Positions 1-9,227 of a DNA stretch of 64,000 nt are shown here, piece after piece. Both the position numbers and the translations under genes were made by a program. How positions within the stretch are numbered: the first letter of the stretch is position 1; every line of letters starts with the position of its first letter. Below the pieces are notes generated by a model. It did not search any database, was not told the DNA's origin, and worked only from the letters and a program-made list of their open reading frames with translations. Origin of the DNA: Burkholderia sp. SRS-W-2-2016 (GTDB lineage Bacteria; Pseudomonadota; Gammaproteobacteria; Burkholderiales; Burkholderiaceae); contig NZ_MSDV01000026.1 in assembly GCF_001931485.1 (NCBI RefSeq), forward strand, positions 1 through 64,000, given 5' to 3'.

Positions 1-1191
1 GCTCAACGCGCTCCCCAGCAGCAACACGCAGGTCATCAGGAATACGTAGCGCATCCCCAGATGACCGCCGACGAAACCGCCCGCCACCGGCCCGAGCACC
101 TGCCCCGCATACTGCGACGACGTCGAATACCCCAGCACGCGCCCAACCGAGCCGTCCTGCACGTTATGGCGAATGATCGACGTCAGACACGGCAGCAAGC
201 CGCCCAACGACAGCCCCATCAAAAACCGCAGCAGGATCAGTTGCCACGCGTGCGTGACGAAGGCCTGCGGAATCAGCAGCAGCCCCGACACCGCGAGGCA
301 GCCGATCACGACCTTCATCGCGCCGATCCGGTCGGCGATCTTGCCGAGCCGCGACGCCGACGTGATGCTGCCGAGCGCCGCCGCCGACATCGCGAGCCCC
401 GAGTAAAGCGTCACGCTGCCCGACTCGCCGAGCAGTTGCTGCATATAGACCGTGATGATCGGTTCGATCGACATGTTCGCGAACATCAGCAGCATCGCGG
501 TCGCGAGCATCGACAGCACGAGGTTGCGCGCGCCCGAAATCGTGCCGCCGCCGGCGCCCGCGCTGGCCTTCTTTTTCGCGGCGATGCTGTTGCGATCCTC
601 GCGGATCAGCGTCGCGGTGGCGATCAGGTTCAGCATGATGAAGCCGCTCGCGACGAAGAACGTCATGCGGATGCCGAGCCATTGCGGCAGCACGCCGCCG
701 AGCAGCGGCCCGAGCAGATTGCCGGCCATGATGCCGGAGGCCAGCATGCCGAGCGCCCACGCGGAACGCTCCTTCGGCGTCTGCGCGGCGACGATCACGT
801 ACGAGCCGGACGTATAGCCGCCGGCGAGCCCGACGAACAGCCGCAGCGCGACGAGCTGCCAGATGTTCTGCGACAGCCCGATCAGCGACATCGCCACCAC
901 CATCCCGAAGCTCGCACGGATCAGGTTCAGCTTGCAGCCGTAGCGGTCGGCGAGCCGCCCCCACAACGGCGCGACCAGCGCGGCCGACAGAAAGGTCGCG
1001 CCGTAGGCGATGCCGGACCACTGCACGATCGCCGCGTGGCCGTGCACGCCGAGTTGTTCGACGTACAGCGGCAGAAACGGCAACAGCAGCGTCATCGCGA
1101 CGATGTTGATGAAAGAGCCGAAGAAGCAGACCGCCAGATTGCGCTGCCACGCGTTATCCGCAGTACCGGGACCGAGGGTGTAGGTATTCAT
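1..1191 (-). CDS. MFS efflux transporter, C-terminus cut by window edge
   Basis: Drug/H+ antiporter-like major facilitator, inner membrane. Translation from the ATG at 1191 gives MNTYTLGPGTADNAW and then alternating hydrophobic segments. The loop between TM2 and TM3 carries the MFS signature GRLADRYG, and a second copy of that loop (GKIADRIG) starts the C-terminal half, so about ten or eleven of the usual twelve helices are visible. The reading frame is open to base 1, so the C-terminus lies outside. It lies 19 bases after the cyclase gene at 1211-2245 on the same strand, so it probably ends the operon starting at 5649 and exports or imports that pathway's compound. The substrate cannot be told from sequence. 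Confidence 0.85.
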   Translation of the reverse strand, partial: MNTYTLGPGTADNAWQRNLAVCFFGSFINIVAMTLLLPFLPLYVEQLGVHGHAAIVQWSGIAYGATFLSAALVAPLWGRLADRYGCKLNLIRASFGMVVAMSLIGLSQNIWQLVALRLFVGLAGGYTSGSYVIVAAQTPKERSAWALGMLASGIMAGNLLGPLLGGVLPQWLGIRMTFFVASGFIMLNLIATATLIREDRNSIAAKKKASAGAGGGTISGARNLVLSMLATAMLLMFANMSIEPIITVYMQQLLGESGSVTLYSGLAMSAAALGSITSASRLGKIADRIGAMKVVIGCLAVSGLLLIPQAFVTHAWQLILLRFLMGLSLGGLLPCLTSIIRHNVQDGSVGRVLGYSTSSQYAGQVLGPVAGGFVGGHLGMRYVFLMTCVLLLGSALS

Positions 1192-1210
1192 CGACGATAG
1201 GAATAGGCCT

Positions 1211-2245
1211 CTAGACGGTCGCCACCGGCGTGACCGGCGACGCGACCGCGCCCGTCAGCCGCAAAGGCGGGGCGGTGAGGAGAAAGCGGCTGCGCGCATT
1301 GTCTCGCAACCAGCGCGCGAGCGGGGTGAGATACCACAGTTCGCCCAGGTGGATGCCGAGCTTGAACAGGCAGAGTTCGTGCAGCGGCAGCGTCGGATAG
1401 CGCGGCGCGTCGAGCTTGCCGGCCGGATAGGCTTCGACCGCGTGGTTGTCGGCGGCGATCGCGGCGATCTGCGCTTCGTCGATCCAGCGCAGCAGCGCGT
1501 CGTCGCGGCCATCGAGTTCGGCGCCCGCGTGTTCGAGCCGCTCGACGTCCGGGTCGCCGTTCATATCGACCAGCATCTGCGCGAAGCCGGTATGGAACAG
1601 CACGATATCGCCCGGCTCGACGACGATCCGGTCGCGGTCCATCACGTGCATCAGATCGCGATAGCCGACCCGGCGTTTGTCGCGCCCGAAATGCGCTTCG
1701 AGGTCGATCAGCACGCCGCGCCCCTGCACGCCGGTAGCCGCCATATGCTCGATGCCGAGTGCGCGGGTCGGCGCCGGCGGCAGGCTGCCGTGCGCGTCGG
1801 GCTCGCGCACCAGCGGGCCGAACATGTCGCGCTCGGCCGCATAGCCGTTGTAGAAACAGCTGCGCGGATTGCCGTCGCCGTCCAGGTCGTACAGGCTGCC
1901 GACCTGCGAGAGCGCATCCCATTGTGTGGAGTACTGGGTATCGAGCGTCACGCGGTGATCGCACAACACGTCGGTCAGATACGGTTCGTCCTGGCGCAGC
2001 TCGTAGCTGATATTCGATTTGTTGTTGCGCAACACCGGAAACAGCGACGGCGGACGGCGGCGCGGATTCCATTTGCTGCCGCCGGGCAGATCGAGCGGCA
2101 GGCTCAGGCAGAACGACTTGCCCTCGCGTACTTCGGCGGCCCCTTCGCGCACTTTCTGCGGGGTCAGCAAATTGAGTCTTCCGAGCTGGTCGTCGGCTCC
2201 GAAGTCCCCCCAGTTCGATCCTTCCGGACGTCTGTTGAATCGCAT
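1211..2245 (-). CDS. cyclase family protein (kynurenine formamidase-like hydrolase)
   Basis: 344 residues of the putative-cyclase/kynurenine formamidase superfamily, metal-dependent amidohydrolases or lactonases. Diagnostic segments are DQLGRLNLLTP near the N-terminus, the metal-site region around TQWDALSQVG, the GVLIDLEAH strand, and EPGDIVLFHTGF. The start at 2245 (MRFNRRPEG) is preferred over an in-frame ATG 33 bases upstream because GGGAG sits six bases before it. Known members open N-formylkynurenine or cyclic esters and amides; the substrate here is unknown. It is one of five enzymes on this strand between 1211 and 5649 with short spacings, so it probably acts in the same pathway. Confidence 0.85.
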   Translation of the reverse strand: MRFNRRPEGSNWGDFGADDQLGRLNLLTPQKVREGAAEVREGKSFCLSLPLDLPGGSKWNPRRRPPSLFPVLRNNKSNISYELRQDEPYLTDVLCDHRVTLDTQYSTQWDALSQVGSLYDLDGDGNPRSCFYNGYAAERDMFGPLVREPDAHGSLPPAPTRALGIEHMAATGVQGRGVLIDLEAHFGRDKRRVGYRDLMHVMDRDRIVVEPGDIVLFHTGFAQMLVDMNGDPDVERLEHAGAELDGRDDALLRWIDEAQIAAIAADNHAVEAYPAGKLDAPRYPTLPLHELCLFKLGIHLGELWYLTPLARWLRDNARSRFLLTAPPLRLTGAVASPVTPVATV

Positions 2246-2331
2246 CGACACTCCCTGGTCAATTCCGTACATGGCCATTCATGCCGGCGCGCGCGGGCGT
2301 CCCGCCGCGCCGGCAGTACCTAACCTGCCGC

Positions 2332-2979
2332 TCAGTGATTCGAGGTCGGATCCGGTTCCGGCGGCAACACCGCATAGCGCTGGAAGCCCGGGCGCTGCGC
2401 GATGCGCTCGTACCATTTCTCGAAGTTCGGCAGCACCGGCTTGTTGTCGAGTTCGAACGTGTCGTAGGTCTGCGCGAGCACGCCCAGCGAGATGTCGGCG
2501 ATCGTGAATTCGTCGCCGGTGATGTACTTCTTGCCCGCGAGGTATTCGTCGGCGATCGCCCAGTTCTTCACCAGACGCGCGCTCTGCGTGCGCACCGCAT
2601 TCATGTCGCGCTTTTCCGGCGCGGTGCGGATCAGCGACGTGAACAGCGGCACGATATCCGGCCACAGCGCGCCCATCGACCAGTCGAGCCAGCGGTTCAC
2701 GTCCGCGTGCTGCCGCGCGTTGTTGAGCGGATAGAACGACGCCGGACCGTACGTGATCGCCAGATAACGCATGATCGAGTTCGATTCCCACAGTACGTAG
2801 CCGTCGTCGACCAGCGTCGGCACGAGGCCGTTGCGGTTCATCTTCAGATACTCTTCCTCGTTGGTACGGCCGTATTGGCGGCCGGCGTCGATGCGGTCGA
2901 ATTTCAGCTCCAGGTCTTCGAGACACCAAAGCACCTTCTTCACGCACAAACCACGCTCTCTACCCCAAACAGTCAGCAT
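2332..2979 (-). CDS. glutathione S-transferase family protein
   Basis: 215-residue cytosolic GST. The N-terminal thioredoxin-like domain (about residues 1-80) includes MNRNGLVPTLVDDG with the cis-Pro and then ESNSIMRYLA, the glutathione gamma-glutamyl contact. The all-helical C-terminal domain has the N-capping motif FTIADISLGV. The ATG at 2979 follows GAGAGG; an ATG nine codons upstream lacks a good ribosome site. In catabolic operons such GSTs often act as isomerases (maleylpyruvate or maleylacetoacetate type) or remove glutathione from intermediates. The neighbouring tautomerase and cyclase genes fit an isomerase role, but that is inference. Confidence 0.9.
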   Translation of the reverse strand: MLTVWGRERGLCVKKVLWCLEDLELKFDRIDAGRQYGRTNEEEYLKMNRNGLVPTLVDDGYVLWESNSIMRYLAITYGPASFYPLNNARQHADVNRWLDWSMGALWPDIVPLFTSLIRTAPEKRDMNAVRTQSARLVKNWAIADEYLAGKKYITGDEFTIADISLGVLAQTYDTFELDNKPVLPNFEKWYERIAQRPGFQRYAVLPPEPDPTSNH

Positions 2980-3081
2980 GACAACCTCTCTCAGGATGAA
3001 CCACACAAGAATTCGAATGCGCGAGCGGCGCCGCGCTTCTACCCGCTTTTACCCATTTCTATCCACCTTCAACTGCTTGAT

Positions 3082-3294
3082 TCAGGACTGCTGTTTCAAC
3101 GTCTCGCGAAATTCCGGCACCGGCAGACCGCCCATTCCCCAGTTGTCGACGTTGATTTCGTCGATCACCACGGTGGTGGTTTTAGGGTTCTTGCCGAGGG
3201 TTTTCTGCAGCACCTCGGTCACGCCGGCGATCAGCTGCTTCTTCTGCTCGCGGGTCACACCTTCATCGGTGATCTTGATATTGACGTAGGGCAA
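3082..3294 (-). CDS. 4-oxalocrotonate tautomerase family enzyme (TTG start)
   Basis: 70 codons; the mature enzyme begins with the catalytic Pro1 (PYVNIKITDEGVTREQ). The family isomerises enol/keto dienoates such as 2-hydroxymuconate. The start is a TTG at 3294, chosen because Pro must be the first residue after Met removal and because TGAGGAG lies seven bases upstream; upstream in-frame codons would bury Pro1. The tail VDNWGMGG is typical of the DmpI-like branch. The residue aligning with Arg11 of classical 4-OT appears to be Val, so substrate preference may differ. The gene lies ten bases after the aminotransferase stop, implying co-translation. Confidence 0.88.
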   Translation of the reverse strand: MPYVNIKITDEGVTREQKKQLIAGVTEVLQKTLGKNPKTTTVVIDEINVDNWGMGGLPVPEFRETLKQQS

Positions 3295-3304
3295 TTCGTG
3301 CTCC

Positions 3305-4483
3305 TCAGGAAATGAATCGGTCAAACACCACGTTTTCGAACAGACTGCGCTGCAATCGCGCCACCGCCTGGCCGAGGCGGTGACTGTCCTGCGCGAAGCA
3401 CAGCCGGATAAAACCCTCGCCGCCCGCACCGAACGCGCCGCCCGGCGCCACCGCGATACGCTGCTCGCGCACCAGCCGCAGCGCGAGCGCGGTGCTGTCG
3501 GTCAGCCCTTCGATCTGCACGAACGCATAGAAGGTCGCGGCCGGCGCGCGATAGCGGACCCACGGCATGTCCTCGAACGCGTCGTCGACGAGCGCGCGGC
3601 CGCGCAGGCAATACGCGCGGAAGTCCCTGACGAAGGCATCGTCCGCCAGCGCGGCGACGGCTGCCCGCTGGATGAACGGCGCGACGCCCGAGTGCGTGAT
3701 CTCGATCAGCTCGCCGATCTCGTCGCGCACGCCGGCGGGCGTAACCAGCCAGCCGACCCGAAAGCCGGTCATCGCCCATGCCTTGCTGAAGCTGTTGCAA
3801 ACGATCACGCGATCCCACGGCTCGGCATGATCGAGTAGCGACGGCGCCGCTTCTCGACCGTCGAACACCAGCCGCGAGTACACGTCGTCCGCGACGATCC
3901 ACACGCCGTGCTTGCGGCACAGCGCGAGGATCGCGAGCAGTTCGGCGTCGCTCGCGCACCAGCCGGTCGGGTTGTTCGGCGAGTTCAGGAACAGCAGCCG
4001 CGCGCCGCTCAACGCCTGTTCGAGCGCGTCGAGATCGAGCGAGAAGCCCTCCTCGCCGTAGCTCAGCACGACTTCCCGGACGCTTGCGCCGCGCGTGCGG
4101 GCCAGACTCGCCGGGTTCGGCCACGCCGGCGACACCACCACCGCGACATCGCCGGCCCGCAGCAACGCGAGGAACGCAACGTTCAGCGCGGCCATCCCCG
4201 ACGCGGTTACCGCAACGCGCGTCTCGCTCACCGGCCGGCGATGCAGCGCGCTCAGATACGCGGCCAGCGCCACGCGTAACGCGGGCAAGCCGCGAATGTC
4301 CGGATAGCGGGTCTCGCCGCGGTCGAGCGCGCTCTTCAGCGCGGCGGTCGCGGTTGCGGGCGGCGGATGATCGCTCTCGCCGAAGCACAGGAAATCCACC
4401 TCGCCGAGCCGGAAGGCCTCGCGCGCCACCTGCACGAGCGGCGACGCCGCGCCGACCCGCACGAGATCGTCATGGCTGTGCAT
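3305..4483 (-). CDS. PLP-dependent aminotransferase, class I/II
   Basis: 392-residue fold-type I aminotransferase. Seen in order: YPDIRGLPALRVALAAYL (N-terminal helix), the PLP phosphate region VTASGMAALNVAF, NSPNNPTGW contacting the cofactor, the Asp of VADDVYSRL, and the Schiff-base lysine in SFSKAWAMTGFRVGW. It moves an amino group between an amino acid and a 2-oxo acid; the donor is not predictable. It sits between the diiron-oxidase-like gene (71 bases upstream) and the tautomerase (ten bases downstream), so it likely processes the product of one of them. Family members also include C-S lyases and decarboxylating types, so transamination is likely but not certain. Confidence 0.9.
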   Translation of the reverse strand: MHSHDDLVRVGAASPLVQVAREAFRLGEVDFLCFGESDHPPPATATAALKSALDRGETRYPDIRGLPALRVALAAYLSALHRRPVSETRVAVTASGMAALNVAFLALLRAGDVAVVVSPAWPNPASLARTRGASVREVVLSYGEEGFSLDLDALEQALSGARLLFLNSPNNPTGWCASDAELLAILALCRKHGVWIVADDVYSRLVFDGREAAPSLLDHAEPWDRVIVCNSFSKAWAMTGFRVGWLVTPAGVRDEIGELIEITHSGVAPFIQRAAVAALADDAFVRDFRAYCLRGRALVDDAFEDMPWVRYRAPAATFYAFVQIEGLTDSTALALRLVREQRIAVAPGGAFGAGGEGFIRLCFAQDSHRLGQAVARLQRSLFENVVFDRFIS

Positions 4484-4554
4484 AGGATCCCTGATGAATA
4501 TGGGCGCTATCGGCTCGCCGGGGGTTGCGATCGAAACTCATCGAAGTGACGGGC

Positions 4555-5649
4555 TCAGGCGGTCAGCGATTCGGCGCACGCGCTAGCGCCGCGCGGTGCG
4601 AGCGTGGTCTGCAGCTTGTCGAGATAACGCGCCGACGAATTGAGGCGAATCAGCGCGCCCAGCGCGATCTCGCGAGCGACGCGCGGATCGCGGTCGACCA
4701 GCGGCCGGATCACGTTATCGAGCCATGCACGGCCGTGGATCGCGTCGATGCGGATATGCAGATCGTGATAAGCGATGCCGTCTTCGGGCAGGCCGAGCCG
4801 GCGCCAGCCCGCCACCAGATCCTTGAAGCGGCGCGGCGCCAGATATTCGGTCACGCCGAAATAGCCGATCGCCTTGTAGTGATGCCGCGGGCTCAGCACC
4901 AGACACGCGGACAGATTGCCCGACACGCGCGAATCCGGCAGCAGCGCGCCGTTTACATACTGTGTGTCGATACCGAGCGCATCGAGCGTCTTGCTGAACA
5001 GATAGGTGTGCACGCCGGTTTCTTCGCCGCAGCCCATCTCGTCGTAGTAGTTTTTCGCGATCTCCATCTTCTCGGCGCCGCTGGTGCCGACCTGCATCAG
5101 CGCGAGAATGTCGTCGAAACGCGGATCGAGCGTGGTTTCCTGCGCGAGGAAAACCTTCAGGCTGTCGATGTCGGCGGTATCGCGCAGGTACTCGCGATAG
5201 AACGTATGCACGGCCGCCGGATGATCGGACATCGTGCGCTTGAGCCATTCGACGAATGCGTCGCCGTCGGTCGGCATCGCCCAGAACAGGTCTTCGTCGA
5301 TCGGGTCGATCTCGGCGTCGAGCATCGCCGCTTCGAGCAGGCTGGTCACGTCCGCGAACAGCGGCGACACGTCGATATTGGCGGTGTCGACGTCCGGCAC
5401 CGAGAAGCGATAGTCGTAAATCTTCCCGAGCACGCGGTGCAGATAGTCGAGCCGCTCGGTGTCGTCGCAACGCGCATCGAGCGCGAGGCGCCGCGACGCA
5501 TCCACAATGCGCTCGCGCAGCGGCATATCGAGAACATAAGCGGCGGTATGCCCGTGTTCACGCCAACGCGGCGCGGAGGTATTTCCCAGAATATGAGGCT
5601 TTGCAAAATCCTCGATAAAGGATAAGAGACAAATTGGGTTTTCTGTCAT
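4555..5649 (-). CDS. haem-oxygenase-like diiron oxidase (HDO; iron-containing redox enzyme family)
   Basis: 364 residues of the family that includes UndA, BesC and the SznF central domain. These use an unstable diiron centre and O2 for N-oxygenation or C-C cleavage of amino and fatty acids. Candidate ligands lie in FLAQETTLDPRFDDIL (Glu), DEMGCGEETGVHTYLF (Glu and His) and AYHDLHIRIDAIHGRAW (His, Asp, His), the spacing typical of the fold. GGAG lies about ten bases before the ATG. It is the first gene of the minus-strand operon and is divergent from the LysR gene at 5991, so LysR control is likely. Substrate unknown; the adjacent aminotransferase points to an amino acid, as inference. Confidence 0.85.
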   Translation of the reverse strand: MTENPICLLSFIEDFAKPHILGNTSAPRWREHGHTAAYVLDMPLRERIVDASRRLALDARCDDTERLDYLHRVLGKIYDYRFSVPDVDTANIDVSPLFADVTSLLEAAMLDAEIDPIDEDLFWAMPTDGDAFVEWLKRTMSDHPAAVHTFYREYLRDTADIDSLKVFLAQETTLDPRFDDILALMQVGTSGAEKMEIAKNYYDEMGCGEETGVHTYLFSKTLDALGIDTQYVNGALLPDSRVSGNLSACLVLSPRHHYKAIGYFGVTEYLAPRRFKDLVAGWRRLGLPEDGIAYHDLHIRIDAIHGRAWLDNVIRPLVDRDPRVAREIALGALIRLNSSARYLDKLQTTLAPRGASACAESLTA

Positions 5650-5990
5650 GTTGCAGCGCTCCGGTTATGCTCTTTGGGAAAGTAATGCATCGGAATAAAC
5701 CGCACCGGTTCGTATTACCGATCGACCGGTGCCGTACGAGTAAGCGTGACGTGGCCGCGCCAGTGCTGTCGTTGCGCCGCTAAATGAATTTTCATCACAA
5801 GTTAATTACTCGGCGTGGAATTGGCCAGTCGCAAATTTTCAACCTCAGTTTCTTTTTGGCGAACGGAGTGCGCGATTTCCCATTTTGCGGATTGTTTTTA
5901 TGCGGACCGATTATCGTGCCTAAAATCCCTGGGTCTGAAGCGCGAATCGGCGTGATACGCTCGGGCTTTTGAAGGTCACGCCGCGCATTA
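5650..5990. promoter_or_regulatory. divergent intergenic region with inverted repeat 5702-5732
   Basis: 341 bases between the divergent HDO gene and LysR gene, clearly more AT-rich than its flanks from about 5780 to 5950. An 8-base perfect inverted repeat, GCACCGGT at 5702-5709 and ACCGGTGC at 5725-5732, lies about 55 bases upstream of the HDO start. Position and symmetry suit an operator, possibly for the LysR regulator. No gene is seen here. Confidence 0.5.
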
Positions 5991-6911
5991 ATGCGCAGCC
6001 CCCACGCCATGACGCAACTACTAAAAAAATTCGATCTCACGTCGTTGCGCCTGTTCGTCGCCGTCTGCCAGGAGCGCAGCATTGCACGGGCCGCCGAACG
6101 CGAATGCATCACCCCTTCCGCCGTGAGCCGGCGGATTGCCGAAATCGAAGCGCTGATCGGGCTGCCGGTCGTGATTCGCGAATCACGCGGCATTTCGGTC
6201 ACGCCGGTCGGCGAAACCGTGATGCGCTACGCGGAAGCGGTGATCGGCAATCTCGAACGGATGGAAGCCGAGCTGTCGCGCTATGCGAGCGGCGCGAAAG
6301 GCAGCGTGCGCGTCGTCGCGAATCTGTCGGCGGTCGTGCAGTTTCTGCCCGAAGACATTTCGTCGTTCAAACGGGTCTTTCCGGAAGTGGATATCCAGAT
6401 CGACGAACAGACCAGCGTCAACGTGCTGCGCAGCGTGCGCGAAGGCGACGTCGACTTCGGCATCTGCAATGCGATCGAAGGCACCGAGGGTCTCGATCTG
6501 CGCCCGTATCGCAGCGACCGGCTGGTATTGATGGTGCCCGCCGGTCACCGGCTGTGCGGCGCGACGACGGTGCGCTTGCAGGAGATCGTCGGCGAGCATT
6601 TCGTCGGACTGCGCAGCGACGCCGCGCTGACCAAACTGCTCGCGGAGCAGGCGCGCAAGCTCGGCGCGAAGCTCGACGTGAAAATCCGCGTCGGCAGTCT
6701 CGATGCGCTGTGCCGGATGGTTCACGTGAGGCTCGGCGTCGCGGCGGTGCCGCAGCAGATCGGCGAGTTGTACATCAATACGCTGAATGTCGAACTGGTG
6801 CCGATCGCGGAGGACTGGGCGGTGCGCACGCTGATGATCGTGTGCCGCAGTCACGAACGGCTCGCCGCGCCGGCCGCCGCGCTGGTGAATTTTCTGACCG
6901 GCAAGCGCTGA
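5991..6911 (+). CDS. LysR-type transcriptional regulator
   Basis: 306 residues (300 if translation begins at the second ATG, 6009, [16 protein letters not shown]). The N-terminal winged helix-turn-helix has [24 protein letters not shown], followed by the linker helix and a periplasmic-binding-protein-like effector domain from about residue 95. Its effector domain resembles that of the LysR at 9228 (both have VAANLSA and DALCRMV), so the two are paralogues flanking leuCD. It is divergent from the HDO operon and just upstream of leuC, so it could control both. Which start is used is unclear because neither ATG has a strong ribosome site. Confidence 0.92.
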   Translation: MRSPHAMTQLLKKFDLTSLRLFVAVCQERSIARAAERECITPSAVSRRIAEIEALIGLPVVIRESRGISVTPVGETVMRYAEAVIGNLERMEAELSRYASGAKGSVRVVANLSAVVQFLPEDISSFKRVFPEVDIQIDEQTSVNVLRSVREGDVDFGICNAIEGTEGLDLRPYRSDRLVLMVPAGHRLCGATTVRLQEIVGEHFVGLRSDAALTKLLAEQARKLGAKLDVKIRVGSLDALCRMVHVRLGVAAVPQQIGELYINTLNVELVPIAEDWAVRTLMIVCRSHERLAAPAAALVNFLTGKR

Positions 6912-7015
6912 GCCGCAGCATTGTCGTTTCGAGAATGCTGGCATCGCAACTTGGCACGCGAGGCGCGGCAGGCGCGCTCTATCATCGTCCGACCTACACA
7001 CGAACCGGTTGGACT

Positions 7016-8419
7016 ATGCCGCAGACGCTCTACGACAAGCTTTGGGACACGCATGCGATCGCCACCGAGGAAGACGGCACGACGCTGCTCTATATCGATC
7101 GCCATCTGATCAACGAAGTCTCCAGCCCGCAGGCATTCGAGGCGATGCGACTGGCGGGCCGCGCGCCGTGGCGCATCCGCGCGAATTTCGCGGTCGCCGA
7201 TCACAACGTGCCGACCACCAGCCGCGCGGGCGGCCATATCGCCGATCCGATTTCGCGCCTGCAGGTCGGCACGCTCGACGACAACGCGAAAGCCTACGGC
7301 TTCCAGTTCTTCGGCATGCTCGATCCGCGCCAGGGGATCGAGCACGTGATCGGACCGGAACAAGGGATCACGCTGCCGGGCATGACGCTCGTATGCGGCG
7401 ACTCGCATACGTCGACGCACGGCGCGTTCGCGTGTCTCGCGCACGGCATCGGCACGTCCGAAGTCGAGCACGTGCTGATCACGCAGACGCTGCTGACGAA
7501 AAAGATGAAATCGATGCTGGTCAAGATCGACGGCGAACTGCCGCCCGGCTCCACCGCGAAGGACCTGATCCTCGCGGTGATCGGCAAGATCGGCACCGCC
7601 GGCGGCACCGGTTACGCGATCGAATACGCGGGCTCGACGATTCGCGCGATGTCGATGGAAGGCCGCATGACGATCTGCAATATGACGATCGAAGCGGGCG
7701 CGCGCGCCGGCATGGTCGCATTCGACGACACCACGCTCGACTACGTGCGCGGCCGGCCGCTCGCGCCGAGCGGCGCACAGTGGGACGAAGCACTCGCCTA
7801 CTGGCGCACGCTGCACTCGGACTCCGGCGCGCAGTTCGACGCGATCGTCGAAATCGACGCGAGCACGGTGAAGCCGCACGTGAGCTGGGGCACGTCGCCG
7901 GAAATGGTGGTCGCGGTCGACGCGCGCGTGCCCGACCCGCGCGCCGAAGCCGATCCGGTGCGCCGCGACAGCATGGAAAAAGCACTCGCGTATATGGGTC
8001 TCGCCGCCGGCACGCCGATCACCGAGATCGCAATCGACAAGGTCTTTATCGGCTCCTGCACGAATTCGCGTATCGAGGATTTGCGCGCGGCGGCCGCGGT
8101 TGTGCGCGGCAAGCGGCTCGCGGCCAACGTGACGCTCGCGATGGTGGTGCCGGGCTCGGGACTCGTGAAGGCGCAGGCCGAACGCGAGGGACTCGACAAG
8201 ATTTTTGTTGACGCCGGCTTCGAATGGCGCGAGCCGGGTTGCTCGATGTGCATGGCGATGAACGACGATCGACTCAAACCGGGCGAGCGCTGCGCATCGA
8301 CGTCGAACCGCAATTTCGAAGGACGTCAGGGGCCGGGCGGGCGCACTCACCTCGTCAGTCCGGCGATGGCCGCCGCGAGCGCGATTGCCGGCCGCTTCGT
8401 CGATATTCGCTCGCTGTAA
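7016..8419 (+). CDS. leuC: 3-isopropylmalate dehydratase large subunit (LeuC paralogue)
   Basis: 467-residue aconitase-superfamily large subunit. Visible are the leader [40 protein letters not shown], and the three 4Fe-4S cysteines in GSCTNSR and GCSMCMAMN. LeuCD isomerises 2- and 3-isopropylmalate; relatives act on citramalate, homoaconitate or dimethylmalate. No leuA or leuB is nearby. The gene is bracketed by two LysR paralogues and faces an aminotransferase/diiron-oxidase operon, so it may be a second LeuC for a specialised pathway rather than the leucine enzyme. The ATG at 7016 aligns with the normal family start, although its ribosome site is weak. Confidence 0.93.
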   Translation: MPQTLYDKLWDTHAIATEEDGTTLLYIDRHLINEVSSPQAFEAMRLAGRAPWRIRANFAVADHNVPTTSRAGGHIADPISRLQVGTLDDNAKAYGFQFFGMLDPRQGIEHVIGPEQGITLPGMTLVCGDSHTSTHGAFACLAHGIGTSEVEHVLITQTLLTKKMKSMLVKIDGELPPGSTAKDLILAVIGKIGTAGGTGYAIEYAGSTIRAMSMEGRMTICNMTIEAGARAGMVAFDDTTLDYVRGRPLAPSGAQWDEALAYWRTLHSDSGAQFDAIVEIDASTVKPHVSWGTSPEMVVAVDARVPDPRAEADPVRRDSMEKALAYMGLAAGTPITEIAIDKVFIGSCTNSRIEDLRAAAAVVRGKRLAANVTLAMVVPGSGLVKAQAEREGLDKIFVDAGFEWREPGCSMCMAMNDDRLKPGERCASTSNRNFEGRQGPGGRTHLVSPAMAAASAIAGRFVDIRSL

Positions 8420-8501
8420 CGTCGCAGGAACGCGAAACCCGCGGGCCATCCAGGCGACGGCCCGCGCGCAGAACCCCACAAAACAACCCGAGACGATTTC
8501 C

Positions 8502-9149
8502 ATGACTCCGTTTACCAGCCACGAAGGCATCGTCGTGCCGCTCGACCGGGCCAACGTCGATACCGACGCGATCATGCCCAAGCAGTTCCTCAAGTCGATC
8601 CGGCGCACCGGCTTCGGCGAGAACCTGTTCGACGAGTGGCGCTACCTCGACCACGGCGAGCCGGGCCAGGACTGCTCGCAGCGGCCGCTCAATCCCGACT
8701 TCGTGCTGAACCGCCCCGACCTGCGCGGCGCGTCGGTGCTGCTCACGCGCGCGAACTTCGGCTGCGGCTCGTCGCGCGAACATGCGCCGTGGGCGCTCGA
8801 ACAGTACGGCTTCCGCGTGCTGATCGCATCGAGCTTCGCCGACATCTTTTTCCACAACTGTTTCAAGAACGGCATGCTGCCGATCACACTCGAACCCGCG
8901 CAGATCGACGCGCTGTTCGACGCGGCGCGCGAGCACGAAGTGCTGTGCCTGTATGTCGATCTGGAAGAGCAGATCGTGCGCACGCTCGATCACACGCTCA
9001 CCTATCGCTTCGACATCGATCCGTTCCGCAAGTACTGCCTGCTCAACGGCTATGACGACGTCGGCCTGACGCTGCGGCGCGCGAGCGAGATCGGCGAGTT
9101 CGAAACGCGGCATTTGCAGCGCTATCCGTGGCTGTCGAACGCGCTTTGA
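8502..9149 (+). CDS. leuD: 3-isopropylmalate dehydratase small subunit (LeuD paralogue)
   Basis: 215 residues, normal length for LeuD. The swivelling domain carries [37 protein letters not shown] and FKNGMLPI, which form the substrate-binding half of the heterodimer with LeuC. It starts 82 bases after leuC, so both are probably on one transcript. The ATG at 8502 gives the standard N-terminus [16 protein letters not shown]; longer in-frame starts add unrelated sequence. A strong hairpin follows the stop (9168-9189). Specificity depends on the pair and cannot be fixed from sequence. Confidence 0.93.
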   Translation: MTPFTSHEGIVVPLDRANVDTDAIMPKQFLKSIRRTGFGENLFDEWRYLDHGEPGQDCSQRPLNPDFVLNRPDLRGASVLLTRANFGCGSSREHAPWALEQYGFRVLIASSFADIFFHNCFKNGMLPITLEPAQIDALFDAAREHEVLCLYVDLEEQIVRTLDHTLTYRFDIDPFRKYCLLNGYDDVGLTLRRASEIGEFETRHLQRYPWLSNAL

Positions 9150-9167
9150 CCCAGGCGCGGGCAGCGC

Positions 9168-9189
9168 CCGCCGCGCGGTCACGCGGCGG
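9168..9189 (+). terminator. hairpin after leuD
   Basis: A perfect 8-base stem, CCGCCGCG (9168-9175) and CGCGGCGG (9182-9189), encloses a six-base loop, 18 bases after the leuD stop. There is no T-run, which is usual for hairpins in this GC-rich DNA. It probably separates leuCD from the LysR gene at 9228 at least partly. Confidence 0.45.
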
Positions 9190-9227
9190 AGATTCGCACA
9201 TCAACGATAAGAAGAGAGACAGAGACG

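Noticed and set aside
6851..8608. Minus-strand frame of 585 codons across leuC
   Set aside because: LeuC and LeuD on the plus strand are unambiguous with conserved cysteines; the opposite frame has none.
7016..9149. Primary leucine biosynthesis leuCD
   Set aside because: leuA and leuB are missing and the genes sit between two LysR paralogues and an oxidase operon. A paralogue is more likely, though a whole-genome check would settle it.
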